From the NCBI GenBank assembly GCA_012514035.1, contig JAAZBB010000028.1:1-60270 (forward strand): DNA of 60,270 bases, written 5' to 3'. Numbering within the stretch: the stretch's first letter is position 1; every line of letters starts with the position of its first letter. The notes beneath the pieces are model-generated. The model did no database searches and was not told the origin of the DNA. It saw only the letters and a program-made list of their open reading frames with translations. The position numbers and the translations under genes are program-made. The DNA comes from Lentisphaerota bacterium. Its GTDB lineage: Bacteria; Verrucomicrobiota; Kiritimatiellia; CAIQIC01; Lenti-01. Below are positions 7,723 to 16,448 of this stretch, piece after piece.

Positions 7723-8900
7723 CCTTCACCCTGCCCCTGATGGAAAACAACATCACCGCGGCGGATCGTGCCGCCGTCATTGCCTTCCTGACGGGCGACC
7801 CCGTTCTCACGCAGTCCGCCCAGGTTCGCGCATTTGAACAGGAATGGTCCCAGTGGCTGGGCGTCCGTCACAGTGTCTTCGTCAATTCCGGCGCTTCCGC
7901 CAACTTCATCACCATGGCCGCCCTGCGCCACCTCCATGGCCCCGGGGAAGTGATCGTTCCGACCCTTACCTGGGTCTCGGACATCTCCTCCGTCCTCGCT
8001 GCCGGCCACACCCCCGTCTTCATGGACGTCGATCCGCGTACACTGGCGATGGACCCGCGCCAGGTCCGCGCGGCCCTGCATAAAAACACCCGCGCGGTTT
8101 TCCTGACCCATTGCCAAGGCTTTGACGGCCTGGACGACGGTCTGCTGGCCGAATTGCATCAGCGCGGGATTCCGCTGATCGAGGACGTCTGCGAATCCCA
8201 CGGCGCCACGCATCACGGACGGAAGCTGGGCACATTTGGCCTGGCCGCCAACTTCTCCTTCTACTTCGCCCACCACATGAGCACCATTGAGGGCGGCATG
8301 GTATGCACCGATGACGGACATTTCTACCAGGCCTGCCGGATGCTCCGCTCCCACGGCATGGTCCGCGAGGCCGACAGCCCCGCCTTTCGGAAAAAATGGG
8401 AGGACGCCTCCCCCGACCTCAATCCCAAGTTCATTTTTGCATGGCCCACGGGCAATTTCCGCAGCACTGAGATCAACGCCGTCATCGGCCGCTCTCAGCT
8501 CAAGCGGCTTGACGAAAACAACCGGCGCCGCACGGAGAACTTCAAACTCTACCTGTCCCTCCTCGATCCCAAGCTCTACTGGACCGATTTCCTCGTTGAT
8601 GGCAGCGTGAACTACGCCTTCCCCCTCGTGATGAACCAGCCTGATGCAGCTCTCCGCGACCGCCTAATGGCCGTGATGGATCAAAACGGCATCGAACACC
8701 GCCGCGGCAACGCCGGCGGCGGCAACCAGCTTCGCCAGCCTTACCTCGCCGGCATCGCGCCGCCCAAGGCCGACATCCCCCGCCTGTTCCCCGTCGTGGA
8801 TCACATCCACTTCTACGGCTTCTACATCGGCAACTATCCGACCCTCGAAGAGGCCCGCATCCGCAAGCTCTGCGGCATGCTCAATTCGGTCCGGCCCTGA
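7719..8900 (+). CDS. PLP-dependent sugar 3-dehydratase-like enzyme (ColD type; DegT/DnrJ/EryC1/StrS fold)
   Basis: This 393-residue protein has the type I PLP aminotransferase fold of the DegT/StrS sugar family. The cofactor Asp is in IEDVCES (Asp156) and the active-site segment reads SFYFAHHMSTIEGG. The Lys that normally forms the Schiff base is replaced by His185. The same replacement defines ColD (GDP-4-keto-6-deoxymannose 3-dehydratase) and the CDP-sugar E1 enzyme, which remove the C3 hydroxyl instead of transaminating. FGLAANFSFYFAHH lines up with the corresponding ColD region. E1 also needs an Fe-S domain, which is absent, so ColD is the better match. The GTG start overlaps the kinase stop. 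A GDP-fucose/colitose-synthase-like gene nearby supports a 3-deoxysugar pathway. The substrate is not established. Confidence 0.82.
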   Translation: MTFTLPLMENNITAADRAAVIAFLTGDPVLTQSAQVRAFEQEWSQWLGVRHSVFVNSGASANFITMAALRHLHGPGEVIVPTLTWVSDISSVLAAGHTPVFMDVDPRTLAMDPRQVRAALHKNTRAVFLTHCQGFDGLDDGLLAELHQRGIPLIEDVCESHGATHHGRKLGTFGLAANFSFYFAHHMSTIEGGMVCTDDGHFYQACRMLRSHGMVREADSPAFRKKWEDASPDLNPKFIFAWPTGNFRSTEINAVIGRSQLKRLDENNRRRTENFKLYLSLLDPKLYWTDFLVDGSVNYAFPLVMNQPDAALRDRLMAVMDQNGIEHRRGNAGGGNQLRQPYLAGIAPPKADIPRLFPVVDHIHFYGFYIGNYPTLEEARIRKLCGMLNSVRP

Positions 8901-8901
8901 C

Positions 8902-10125
8902 TCAGGCCCCGGCCCCGGAAACCATCCGGTCAATCAGTTCCCTGTGCAACCGCGCGGCGTGGCGAGGATTGAAGCAGTCCGCGGCGCGCTGCCGTCCCGC
9001 CAATCCGACCTGGGCGGCGGCGGCCGGGTCGGCCACCACCCGCTCCAGCGTCGCCACAAACGAGGCGCTATCATCCGGAGTGAACAGGAATCCATCCACG
9101 CCGTCGCGCACGATTTCGGCGATGCCAGGCAGCCCGGACGCCACCACCGGCCGGCCTGTGGACAGGCCGTTGTAGAGCGCGCTGGGAATGATGCCCTGGT
9201 TGTCGGGAGAGTTCCGCCGGTGCACCAGCACCGCATCCATCGCGTTGAGCCAGCGGTTCACATCCGACTTGGTCGGCAGCCATCCGGTCATGAGCGCGGC
9301 GCCTTCCAGGCCACGCTTCGCGATTTCCTTCCGGCACCATGCCTCGCCCCCCGCCCCGCCGATGATCACCAGCCGCCAGTCGGGATGCTTTGCGACTGCC
9401 GATTTCCACCAATCCAATAACTGGTCATAGCCCTTGCCGCCGCGAATGATGCCGAAAATCGCGAAATGCTTCGGGTTTTCATCCAATCCCAACTCGGTTT
9501 TCCTTGGCGCGGGGTCGAGGGGGCGAAAGATGCCCGGATTTTGCGGCGCATTGATCACGACGATGCGCGATTCGTTCATCCCCTTCGCCGCCAGCAGGCG
9601 CTTCTCGGCCTCCGTGCTGACCGTAGCTTTCACGTGCGGTCGGTTCCAACTGCGCACCTCGCGTTTTTCCAGCCAACCGGCCAGCCGCCGCCCCCAGCCC
9701 CAATGTCCCAGCAGGATGGACCACCACCAGTCACTGGTCGCGATGATCGTCGGGATGCCCAGTTTCACCACGCGGCCGGGGATCAGCGGCAGGGTTTCCT
9801 TGCAGATGATCAGCGCCGGGGCCAGAGCGCAGATCTGCTGGAGCAAACTGTCGAGATGCCGGTACCATAGACGCGTCTTGCGCCATTTGTCGCGCCCATT
9901 GGCTTGATCCACGGTGAACGGCAGTTCGATCAGCCGCATGTTTTGGCGCAGTTCGGCATCGCGCTTGCCTCCGGCAGGCCCCATGCTGGCATAGATCAAC
10001 TCATGGTCCGCAGCCAGCACCTCGGTCAGCTCCCGAAGTGCCGGCCACTGGTACGCCTCAATCTCCGGCGGATAACGGTGCAGGTAGACGATAACGGGTT
10101 TCGCTTTGCTCATCTTTCTGGCCAT
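8902..10125 (-). CDS. Glycosyltransferase, GT4/GT-B family
   Basis: The protein has about 407 residues and a GT-B architecture. The N-terminal Rossmann domain begins KPVIVYLHRYPPEIEAYQW. The C-terminal nucleotide-sugar domain contains FAIFGIIRGGKGYDQLL and the conserved region IPSALYNGLSTGRPVVASG, followed by GIAEIVRDGVDGFLF, the E-x7-E-like donor-binding motif of GT4 enzymes. There are no membrane helices, so it acts at the cytoplasmic face. ATG 10125 (or 10113) starts the domain; the longer upstream frame overlaps the divergent SDR gene and is shadow. It ends one base beyond the ColD-like gene, in convergent orientation, inside the sugar cluster. It probably transfers the sugar made by its neighbours, which is inference from position. 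Confidence 0.85.
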   Translation of the reverse strand: MARKMSKAKPVIVYLHRYPPEIEAYQWPALRELTEVLAADHELIYASMGPAGGKRDAELRQNMRLIELPFTVDQANGRDKWRKTRLWYRHLDSLLQQICALAPALIICKETLPLIPGRVVKLGIPTIIATSDWWWSILLGHWGWGRRLAGWLEKREVRSWNRPHVKATVSTEAEKRLLAAKGMNESRIVVINAPQNPGIFRPLDPAPRKTELGLDENPKHFAIFGIIRGGKGYDQLLDWWKSAVAKHPDWRLVIIGGAGGEAWCRKEIAKRGLEGAALMTGWLPTKSDVNRWLNAMDAVLVHRRNSPDNQGIIPSALYNGLSTGRPVVASGLPGIAEIVRDGVDGFLFTPDDSASFVATLERVVADPAAAAQVGLAGRQRAADCFNPRHAARLHRELIDRMVSGAGA

Positions 10126-10139
10126 GCTACCCTGCCCCC

Positions 10140-11075
10140 ATGAATTTGACCAGCGCCCGAATGTTGATTTGCGGCGGTGAAACCCTCGCCGGGGCTGCCC
10201 TCGCTGAGGAAGCCAACCGCCGCGGCCTGGACGCCGCAACGCTTGCGGCAGCCGACACCTCCAACTGGGCCGACCCCGATGCCATTGAAGCCGCCTTCGC
10301 CGGGCAGGATCCCGAGGTGGTGTTTGTCGCCGCGGGCGAATCGGGAGGCATTGCCCTGAACCGCGCCCATCCCGCACGCTTGCTGGAATCCAACCTGCGC
10401 GTGGTGTTGAATGTCCTGGGCACGGCCGCCCGGCGGCGCGTTCCGCGCCTGGTCTACCTCGCCAGTTCCTGCTGCTATCCCCGCGATGCCGCCCAACCGC
10501 TATGCGTGGAGAGCCTGATGACCGGCCCCTTCGAGCCGACCAATGCCGCCTATTCGGCGGCCAAGCTTGCCGGCCTCATGACCTGCGAGGCCGTGCGCAC
10601 AGAACACGGACTGGCCTGGTTTGCGGCAATCCCCGCAACCCTTTTCGGGCCCGAGGACCATTTCGACCCCGACCACGCCCATGTCGCCTCCGGGCTCCTC
10701 GTTCGGATGCACGAGGCGAAGCAACGGAACATCCCCGCGGTCGCCGTCTGGGGTACAGGCCGACCGCGGCGCGACTTCCTGTTCTCGCGCGACCTCGCCG
10801 ACGCCCTGTTCTTCCTCGCGGAGAAATACGACGCCGCGAAAGGCCCCATCAACGTCGGTCCCGACACCGATCTATCCATCGCCGAGGTTGCCCAAGCCGT
10901 GAAGAAGGTCGTCGGCTACGAAGGGCAACTGGAATTCGATGTTTCAAAGCCGGACGGCACCCCCCTGAAGCGGCTCGACGCCGGTCCCCTGCGCGCCATG
11001 GGCTGGCAGCCCAAAACAGACTTCGCCGCCGGCCTGCGCGAAACCTACGCGGCGTTCTGCAAGCTCAAGCGTTGA
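10140..11075 (+). CDS. NAD(P)-dependent SDR, GDP-L-fucose / GDP-colitose synthase-like
   Basis: This 311-residue extended SDR matches GDP-fucose synthase (Fcl/WcaG) and its colitose counterpart ColC. SSCCYPRDAAQPL carries the catalytic Ser and the epimerase Cys, and TGPFEPTNAAYSAAKLAG carries the Tyr-x3-Lys pair. The epimerisation His is in DPDHAHVASGLL. The nucleotide-binding start is degenerate (ICGGETLAGAALAEEA). Such enzymes epimerise C3/C5 or C5 and reduce C4 of a 4-keto GDP-sugar. With the ColD-like enzyme beside it, ColC-type chemistry on a 3-deoxy intermediate is plausible but not proven. The 3' end overlaps the convergent transketolase gene by 11 bp. Confidence 0.82.
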   Translation: MNLTSARMLICGGETLAGAALAEEANRRGLDAATLAAADTSNWADPDAIEAAFAGQDPEVVFVAAGESGGIALNRAHPARLLESNLRVVLNVLGTAARRRVPRLVYLASSCCYPRDAAQPLCVESLMTGPFEPTNAAYSAAKLAGLMTCEAVRTEHGLAWFAAIPATLFGPEDHFDPDHAHVASGLLVRMHEAKQRNIPAVAVWGTGRPRRDFLFSRDLADALFFLAEKYDAAKGPINVGPDTDLSIAEVAQAVKKVVGYEGQLEFDVSKPDGTPLKRLDAGPLRAMGWQPKTDFAAGLRETYAAFCKLKR

Positions 11076-12027
11076 TCAGATCGATCACGCGCCGCGCCAG
11101 CGCCGGGCGTGAAAGGCCCTGGGCGGCGAGCAAGTCGTCGCGGGGGCCGATGTCAAAGTGGTAGTGCGGGGCGAGGCCGGCATGGGCCCATTTCGCTTTC
11201 GGCAGGCGCGGGGCCAGGTGCATTGCCAGCAGACCATCCATGCCGCCACGGCCAATGAATCCCTCTTCCATCGTCAGGATGGCACAGCACGGCGCCAACT
11301 CCGCTTCCAGCGCGGCGAGATCCGGCGAAGACAGGTTCATCAAATCCACCGTTCGCACGGGGATGCCGCCGGCTTCCAGCTCGTCGCGTACGCCCGCCGC
11401 CAGATGGCTCATGTAGCCCGTCGAGACAATCGCTGCCGCCGAGCCCCTGCTCCCCCCGAGGCGGAAGCCGCGCTTCATGTCCTCGGCCATTGGAGCATCG
11501 CCCAGATTCGGCAGCGGATGACTGTCGAGCCGCAGGTAGCGCACGCCCGTTTCGCCCAGCGCCTGCCGGGCCATTTCGGCGGCCGTCGCCGCGTCCGCCG
11601 GTGACCACACGCCCATGTTCGGCAGCGCGCGCATGAGGGCGATATCCTCCAGCGCCTGATGCGTCGGGCCCGACACCTCGTAGCTGTAGCCCGCGCCCAC
11701 GCCGACGAGCGTCACGTTCATCGGCCGGACCTGCGAAAGGATCGCGAGGTTGATGCGGATTTGCTCGAGGCAGCGCATCGTAATGAACGGCGCGATGGCA
11801 TAGGCCACCACGCGGAACCCCTCCAGCGCAAGGCCCGTCGCCACGTTCACCGTGTTCTGCTCGGAAATCCCCATGTTCAGGAACCGGTCCGGGAAATCCT
11901 TCCGCACGCCGTCGAGCACCGGCGAGCCAAAGTCCGCCGTCAAAAAAAAGATGTCCTTCTCCGCGGCCATCCGCTCCTTCATTGCCTGCAGGAAGGAGTC
12001 GCGCATCCTGGTCTTGGGCCCGCTCAT
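11065..12027 (-). CDS. Transketolase C-terminal subunit (pyrimidine-binding and C-terminal domains)
   Basis: The protein has 320 residues and is one half of a split transketolase. FLNMGISEQNTVNVATGLAL contains the catalytic Glu that activates thiamine diphosphate, and EVSGPTHQALEDIALMR is the usual following region. The C-terminal domain matches transketolase domain 3. The ATG at 12027 overlaps the stop of the N-terminal subunit gene (ATGA), so the halves are made together. A housekeeping split transketolase is possible, but placement between a deoxysugar SDR and a radical-SAM enzyme suggests a role in the sugar cluster, for example moving a two-carbon ketol unit. Confidence 0.9.
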   Translation of the reverse strand: MSGPKTRMRDSFLQAMKERMAAEKDIFFLTADFGSPVLDGVRKDFPDRFLNMGISEQNTVNVATGLALEGFRVVAYAIAPFITMRCLEQIRINLAILSQVRPMNVTLVGVGAGYSYEVSGPTHQALEDIALMRALPNMGVWSPADAATAAEMARQALGETGVRYLRLDSHPLPNLGDAPMAEDMKRGFRLGGSRGSAAAIVSTGYMSHLAAGVRDELEAGGIPVRTVDLMNLSSPDLAALEAELAPCCAILTMEEGFIGRGGMDGLLAMHLAPRLPKAKWAHAGLAPHYHFDIGPRDDLLAAQGLSRPALARRVIDLINA

Positions 12028-12851
12028 GGCGCGCCTCCCGTCAGCTCCTCGACTTCTTCGGGCGTCAGCGTGCGGATGTGGCACAACGGGTCGCCCTCCA
12101 GCGAAGGCGCGCCCTTGCCTTTGATCGTATGGGCGATCACGACGCGCGGGCCGGGGAAGCCCGACGCCATCGCCCGGCCGATTGTCTTGCACAGCGCCTC
12201 GACATCGTGGCCGTCCACTTCTTCCGTCGACCAACCGAAGGCGCGGAACTTTTCCGCCAGCGGCGCGAGATCCACTACGCGCGCCGTGTAATCCATCATG
12301 CAGCGCGCGTTTTCGTCCACGATCAGGACCAGGTTGTCCAGCTTCTGCTGGGCGGCGAACAGAAACGCCTCCCAGACGGCGCCTTCGTGGAGTTCGCCGT
12401 CGCCCGCCACCACCACGACGTGGCGGTCGGAGCCCTGCCGCTTCAGCGCCACCGCCATGCCCGAGCCAACGCCGGGACCGTGACCGAGCGAACCATTCAC
12501 CGTCTCGTAGCCGGGGATCACGGGGTCGGGAATGCCGCCCAAAAACGAACCCGGACGGCATACCCGCTGGAGCTCCGCCTTCGGGAAGAAGCCGCGATCG
12601 GCCAAAATGGGATAGAGGCTGATGGAGCCGTGGCCCTTGCTGACGATCAGTCGGTCGCGCGCCGGATCGCGCGGATTGGCCGGGTTGTGCCGCAGCAGCC
12701 CGCCGTAGAACAGGCAGGTATAGATCTCGACCGCCGACAGCGAAGACGCGACGCGCGTCTCCGGCGCCGCCGCGTGGATCCGCAGCGTCTCTGCGCGGAA
12801 CCGCGCCGCCAGCGCGCGCAGTTCGTCGGGGCTCCTCTTTGTCTCGCTCAT
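12024..12851 (-). CDS. Transketolase N-terminal subunit (thiamine diphosphate-binding domain)
   Basis: The protein has 275 residues, the length of a free-standing transketolase N-terminal section. The ThDP motif starts at GDGELHEGAVWEAFLFAA and ends about 28 residues later at VDEN. LIVSKGHGSISLYPILADRG and NGSLGHGPGVGSGMA are the other standard substrate and cofactor regions. The start at 12851 overlaps the stop of the upstream radical-SAM gene (ATGA), and its own stop overlaps the C-terminal subunit start. The three genes therefore form a tightly coupled unit. The frame upstream of 12851 is shadow of the radical-SAM gene. Confidence 0.9.
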   Translation of the reverse strand: MSETKRSPDELRALAARFRAETLRIHAAAPETRVASSLSAVEIYTCLFYGGLLRHNPANPRDPARDRLIVSKGHGSISLYPILADRGFFPKAELQRVCRPGSFLGGIPDPVIPGYETVNGSLGHGPGVGSGMAVALKRQGSDRHVVVVAGDGELHEGAVWEAFLFAAQQKLDNLVLIVDENARCMMDYTARVVDLAPLAEKFRAFGWSTEEVDGHDVEALCKTIGRAMASGFPGPRVVIAHTIKGKGAPSLEGDPLCHIRTLTPEEVEELTGGAP

Positions 12852-14323
12852 GTAAAATCCCTTTGGATGGGGTGCTCCAGGATCCGCCGCACGAACGCCG
12901 CGGCCTCCGGGCCGAAGCGCTTGGCGACCATGGCCTGGTACGCCGGGGCCTCGTAGTATTCCTGGAACGCCGCATCGCGGAAGCGCACCACTTCTTTCCA
13001 GTCCACATGTTTCGTAGAAAGCGGCCGCGAATCGCGGCTGTAGTGCCCGTAGGCTGACCACGCCGTCGGCATGGATACGCCCTGCGCCACAAGCTCGTCG
13101 TAGAGCCGCGTGCCGGGATAGGCCATCGCGCAGTAGAAGTTGGCCCATTCGAACTGGTATGTCTTGGCCATGTCAAAGGACTCCTGCATGCTGCCGAGAT
13201 CGTCCTCCGGCAGGCCGAAGATGAAATTGCCGACGATGGAGATGTCCGCGTCGCGCGTCCAGCCGATCACCCGGTCCGTTGCGTCCCCGGTGGTCTTCTT
13301 GTTGACAGAGCCGCGCACGCGCGCATTGGCAGACTCGAAACCGTAGGCCAGCCAGCGCACACCGGCCTTGTGTAACTTCTGCAGCATGTCCGGACTGCGG
13401 ATGGACGACACATGGGCATAGGCCCAGAAATTCAGATCCCACCCCTTGGCAATGATCCGGTCGCAGATTTCCTCGACGCGTTCCGTGTTCGCGGTGAAAA
13501 CATTGTCGAGAATGCGCACGTTGCGCACGCCGTGTTTCTCCACGAGCGTTTCCAGTTCGCCGAGGACGCGGTCGGCGGAGCGCAAACGCAGGTTCGGTCG
13601 CCCGGCCACGACGTTGACGCTGCAATAGGAGCAGTTGTAGGGACAGCCGTGGTTCGTGTAGATCGCGCCGTAGGGGCTGCGTGCATTCAGTCGGTCGAAA
13701 CAATGCCAATGGTGGGCCCGATAGCGCGTCGGCGGCATCAGGTCCCACGCCGCATCCGGCAAGCGCTCCACGTCCGCGAACATCGGCGCGCGCCCGCCCG
13801 CGGCCACGTCGTCGCCGGCGCGCGACCAGATGCCGGGAATTTCCCCCGCCGCCGGACGCTTGTCCCGGCCGTTCGCCTTCAACCATTTCGCCAGCGCCGT
13901 TACCGGCGCGTAGGATTCCCCGCAGCAGACGAAATCCGCTTCTTCGTCGCGCAGGATGCGCTCCGGATAGGCCGACGGGACGACGCCGTCCAGTAGCACG
14001 GGAATGCCCGGCGCCAGCTTGTGGATCGCGCGGACAGTCTCGCCCGCCGCCTGCATTTTCGTCACGTCGCCGGAGTTGACTTGGTCCGTGCCGACGATCA
14101 CCAGCGCCGGAACCGACTCCCCCACCCGCCCCGCCACCTGATCCGGCCGTATCCCCTCCGCATCCGCGTCCAGCAATTCCACCGCGAGCCCCTGCTGCCG
14201 CGCATACGCCGCCAGCAGCCCCAGTTGGACCGGCGGCGTCACCGCCGCAATGTCCGTTCCCAGCGAGCCGTACGCCCGGGGGCGGTTGTTGGGGAAAAGA
14301 AGCAGCAAATCTACGGCATTCAC
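12848..14323 (-). CDS. Cobalamin-binding-domain radical SAM protein (class B type)
   Basis: The protein has 491 residues. Residues ~1-150 form a B12-binding-like Rossmann domain (VQLGLLAAYARQQGLAVELLD; LVIVGTDQ) without the DxHxxG motif, which many class B enzymes lack. The radical SAM core follows with NHGCPYNCSYCSVN (CxxxCxxC) near residue 215, and GFESANARVRGSVNKKTT and FIFGLPEDDLGSM are typical later motifs. The C-terminal part carries YCAMAYPGTRLYDEL, common to this superfamily. Such enzymes methylate or rearrange unactivated carbons. In this operon it probably modifies the sugar or glycan, which is inference. It heads the coupled unit with the split transketolase; the 228 bp upstream is a divergent promoter region shared with the kinase gene. 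Confidence 0.85.
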   Translation of the reverse strand: MNAVDLLLLFPNNRPRAYGSLGTDIAAVTPPVQLGLLAAYARQQGLAVELLDADAEGIRPDQVAGRVGESVPALVIVGTDQVNSGDVTKMQAAGETVRAIHKLAPGIPVLLDGVVPSAYPERILRDEEADFVCCGESYAPVTALAKWLKANGRDKRPAAGEIPGIWSRAGDDVAAGGRAPMFADVERLPDAAWDLMPPTRYRAHHWHCFDRLNARSPYGAIYTNHGCPYNCSYCSVNVVAGRPNLRLRSADRVLGELETLVEKHGVRNVRILDNVFTANTERVEEICDRIIAKGWDLNFWAYAHVSSIRSPDMLQKLHKAGVRWLAYGFESANARVRGSVNKKTTGDATDRVIGWTRDADISIVGNFIFGLPEDDLGSMQESFDMAKTYQFEWANFYCAMAYPGTRLYDELVAQGVSMPTAWSAYGHYSRDSRPLSTKHVDWKEVVRFRDAAFQEYYEAPAYQAMVAKRFGPEAAAFVRRILEHPIQRDFT

Positions 14324-14551
14324 CCCGGCAAACTACCACTGCCCCCCGCCCTTTGACAACCGCCCTCCTGATGCCAATTCGTTTCGTGCACAGGGGCCTG
14401 AACCGTGTGCGGCGGGCAGCGCCTCCATGCGGCCATGGGACAAGGGCGCTGTGCCCGGGCCCGGCGACCGCGCCCCCTTTGGCTGCCGCCGCTTGCGCGG
14501 AGGCCAACAAGAGATTGCCTTGCCGTTCGCTTTGGAGTACAAGGAATATTT

Positions 14552-15370
14552 ATGAACCAGGAATTTGCCGGCTATTCCATTACCCGCCCCATGACGGGCG
14601 GGGGAATGACAAAGCTGTATGTGGCCATCGATGCCCAGCAGACCCGCTACGTCATCCGCGTCCTGGATGCCGTCAATGCCCGCGACCGCAAGAACCGCAC
14701 GCGGTTTTTCCATGGGGGCGAGGTCATTGCCCGGCTGAACAGCCCCAATCCGCACCCCAATATCGTCAGGTTTATCAAAGCCGGCTATGAGGGCAAAACC
14801 CCCTTCATGGTGTTGGAATACATCGAGTCACGGACCCTGCGCGACCTGATCCTCTTCCGGGAACCGCTGCTGACGGAAAATGTGATGGTCTTCATCCGCC
14901 AGCTGGCCACCGTGATCCAGTACATTCACGCGCGCGGCTTCCTGCACTTGGACGTCAAACCGGAAAACATATTGATCCGCCCCGACGGGCGCCTGGTGCT
15001 GATCGACTTCGATTTGGCCATCCCCCGCAAGCGCTTTTTCAAGAAGCTGGCCGGCGTCTCGGGAACCACCGCCTATGTTCCGCCCGAAACACTGGTCAAC
15101 CGCATCGCCGACGACCGGGCCGACATCTATGCTTTCGGCATCTGCTGCTACGAGATGCTCACGTTCCACAAACCCTATGAAGGGGAAAAAATCGAACTGG
15201 TTCGCGCGGCCCAGATCGATCCCAAGACGCCCCCCACCCCCATTCGCCAGCACAATCCCGCCATCCCTTCCGGCGTGGCCAATCTCGTCATGAAGTGCAT
15301 CGCCAAGGATCCGAAGGACCGCTATCCCGACATGGTGCTGGTGCTGCGCGATCTCGACAATCTCATTTGA
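14552..15370 (+). CDS. Divergent Ser/Thr protein kinase (PknB-like)
   Basis: The protein has 272 residues and is essentially one kinase domain with no membrane segment. Catalytic-loop HLDVKPEN has Asp134, Lys136 and Asn139. The metal-binding motif is DFD (152-154) instead of DFG. The VAIK strand reads YVIRVL, so the ATP-anchoring Lys is Arg36, and the Gly-rich loop GGGMTKLYVA places Lys21 in beta 2, reminiscent of WNK kinases. An APE-like PPE and DIYAFGICCYEML are normal. AAGGA lies 4 nt before ATG 14552. It is 15 nt upstream of a LysM L,D-transpeptidase, so it could sense or control cell-wall state. Whether it is active or a pseudokinase cannot be told from sequence. Confidence 0.85.
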   Translation: MNQEFAGYSITRPMTGGGMTKLYVAIDAQQTRYVIRVLDAVNARDRKNRTRFFHGGEVIARLNSPNPHPNIVRFIKAGYEGKTPFMVLEYIESRTLRDLILFREPLLTENVMVFIRQLATVIQYIHARGFLHLDVKPENILIRPDGRLVLIDFDLAIPRKRFFKKLAGVSGTTAYVPPETLVNRIADDRADIYAFGICCYEMLTFHKPYEGEKIELVRAAQIDPKTPPTPIRQHNPAIPSGVANLVMKCIAKDPKDRYPDMVLVLRDLDNLI

Positions 15371-15385
15371 TTCCCAGGTCCGGCC

Positions 15386-16438
15386 ATGGAACCCAATTCT
15401 GCCCCTGACATTTATCTCATGAAGCGCGAAAAATCCCGCGCGGGCTGCATGACGGTCCTGATCGCCACGGTGGCGGTACTGGGCATCATCACCGTGGCTG
15501 GCCTGATGCGCTGGTTGGGCGGCCACGAGACGGAAACCGCCGCGCCCGCGGACCTCCCCGCCCTCTCCGAAACGGCCGAAGTCCTCCCGGAGGCTCCGCC
15601 ACCCGTTCCGCCGGCCGCCCCCGAAGCAGCCCCCGCGGCCCCGCCGGCTCCCGCAGCCGCTCCGCCCCCCCCTCCATCCGCCCCGGCAGCTCCCGTGGTT
15701 GAACCATCCCCCCCGACGGCCGCCACAACCGCCGGGGACGCCGCAGGCATGTTTGCCCAGGCCCGTGAACGCCTTCAAGCCGGCGATTATCAGGGCGCCC
15801 GCCAGGCGGCGCTCGACGCCTTGGCTGCCCGCCCCGGCGATGCAGGCATCGAAACCTTCTTGAATGAACTGGCCATGCCCCTGCTGGCCTCCCAGCGCCC
15901 CATGCCGGAAAAGATCGAACATGTCGTGCAAGCCGGCGACTATCTCGGCAAGCTTGCCGCCACCTACAACACGCCCGTGGCCCTCATCGCCAAGGCCAAC
16001 AACATCCAAGGGGCGACCATCCGCATCGGCGAAACCCTGCGCCTCCTGGACGGCAACGCGCACGTCTTTGCGCTCGCCGTCAGCAAGAGCCGCAACGACC
16101 TGGTCGTGACGCTCGACGGCAAATTCTTCAAGCGCTATCGCGTCAGCACCGGCGCAAACTCCATGACACCGGTCGGCACCTTCAAGATCACCGACAAGAT
16201 CGCGCAGCCGGCCTGGCACAAACCCGGCGCCAAGGCCATCCCCTATGGCCATCCCGACAACCTGTTGGGCACGCACTGGCTGGCGCTCGACCTGCCCGGC
16301 TACGGTCTGCACGGCACGTGGGAGCCCGATTCCATCGGCAAGCAGACCAGCGCCGGCTGCATCCGCCTGCTGAATTCCGACATCGAGGAGCTTTACACCA
16401 TCCTGCCCAAAGGCACGCTCGTCACCATTAGCGAATAG
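15386..16438 (+). CDS. LysM and YkuD L,D-transpeptidase, membrane anchored
   Basis: The protein has 350 residues. One N-terminal transmembrane helix (MTVLIATVAVLGIITVAGLM) is followed by a long Ala/Pro linker (about 55-115), a TPR-like helical pair (about 120-165), a LysM repeat (EHVVQAGDYLGKLAATYN) and a C-terminal YkuD domain. The catalytic motif is HGTWEPDSIGKQTSAGCIRL, with His and the nucleophilic Cys in SAGC. These enzymes crosslink peptidoglycan in the 3-3 mode or attach proteins to it, in the periplasm. It follows the kinase by 15 nt and precedes accA by 10 nt. A second YkuD protein of different architecture is encoded at 27751-28788. Confidence 0.92.
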   Translation: MEPNSAPDIYLMKREKSRAGCMTVLIATVAVLGIITVAGLMRWLGGHETETAAPADLPALSETAEVLPEAPPPVPPAAPEAAPAAPPAPAAAPPPPPSAPAAPVVEPSPPTAATTAGDAAGMFAQARERLQAGDYQGARQAALDALAARPGDAGIETFLNELAMPLLASQRPMPEKIEHVVQAGDYLGKLAATYNTPVALIAKANNIQGATIRIGETLRLLDGNAHVFALAVSKSRNDLVVTLDGKFFKRYRVSTGANSMTPVGTFKITDKIAQPAWHKPGAKAIPYGHPDNLLGTHWLALDLPGYGLHGTWEPDSIGKQTSAGCIRLLNSDIEELYTILPKGTLVTISE

Positions 16439-16448
16439 AGGGACGCCC

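Noticed and set aside
7719..8900. Sugar aminotransferase annotation
   Set aside because: The PLP Lys is absent (His185), so transamination through the usual Schiff base is not possible.
8902..10377. A longer glycosyltransferase starting at 10377
   Set aside because: The extra N-terminus is Arg/Pro-rich shadow of the divergent SDR gene; the GT-B domain begins at 10125.
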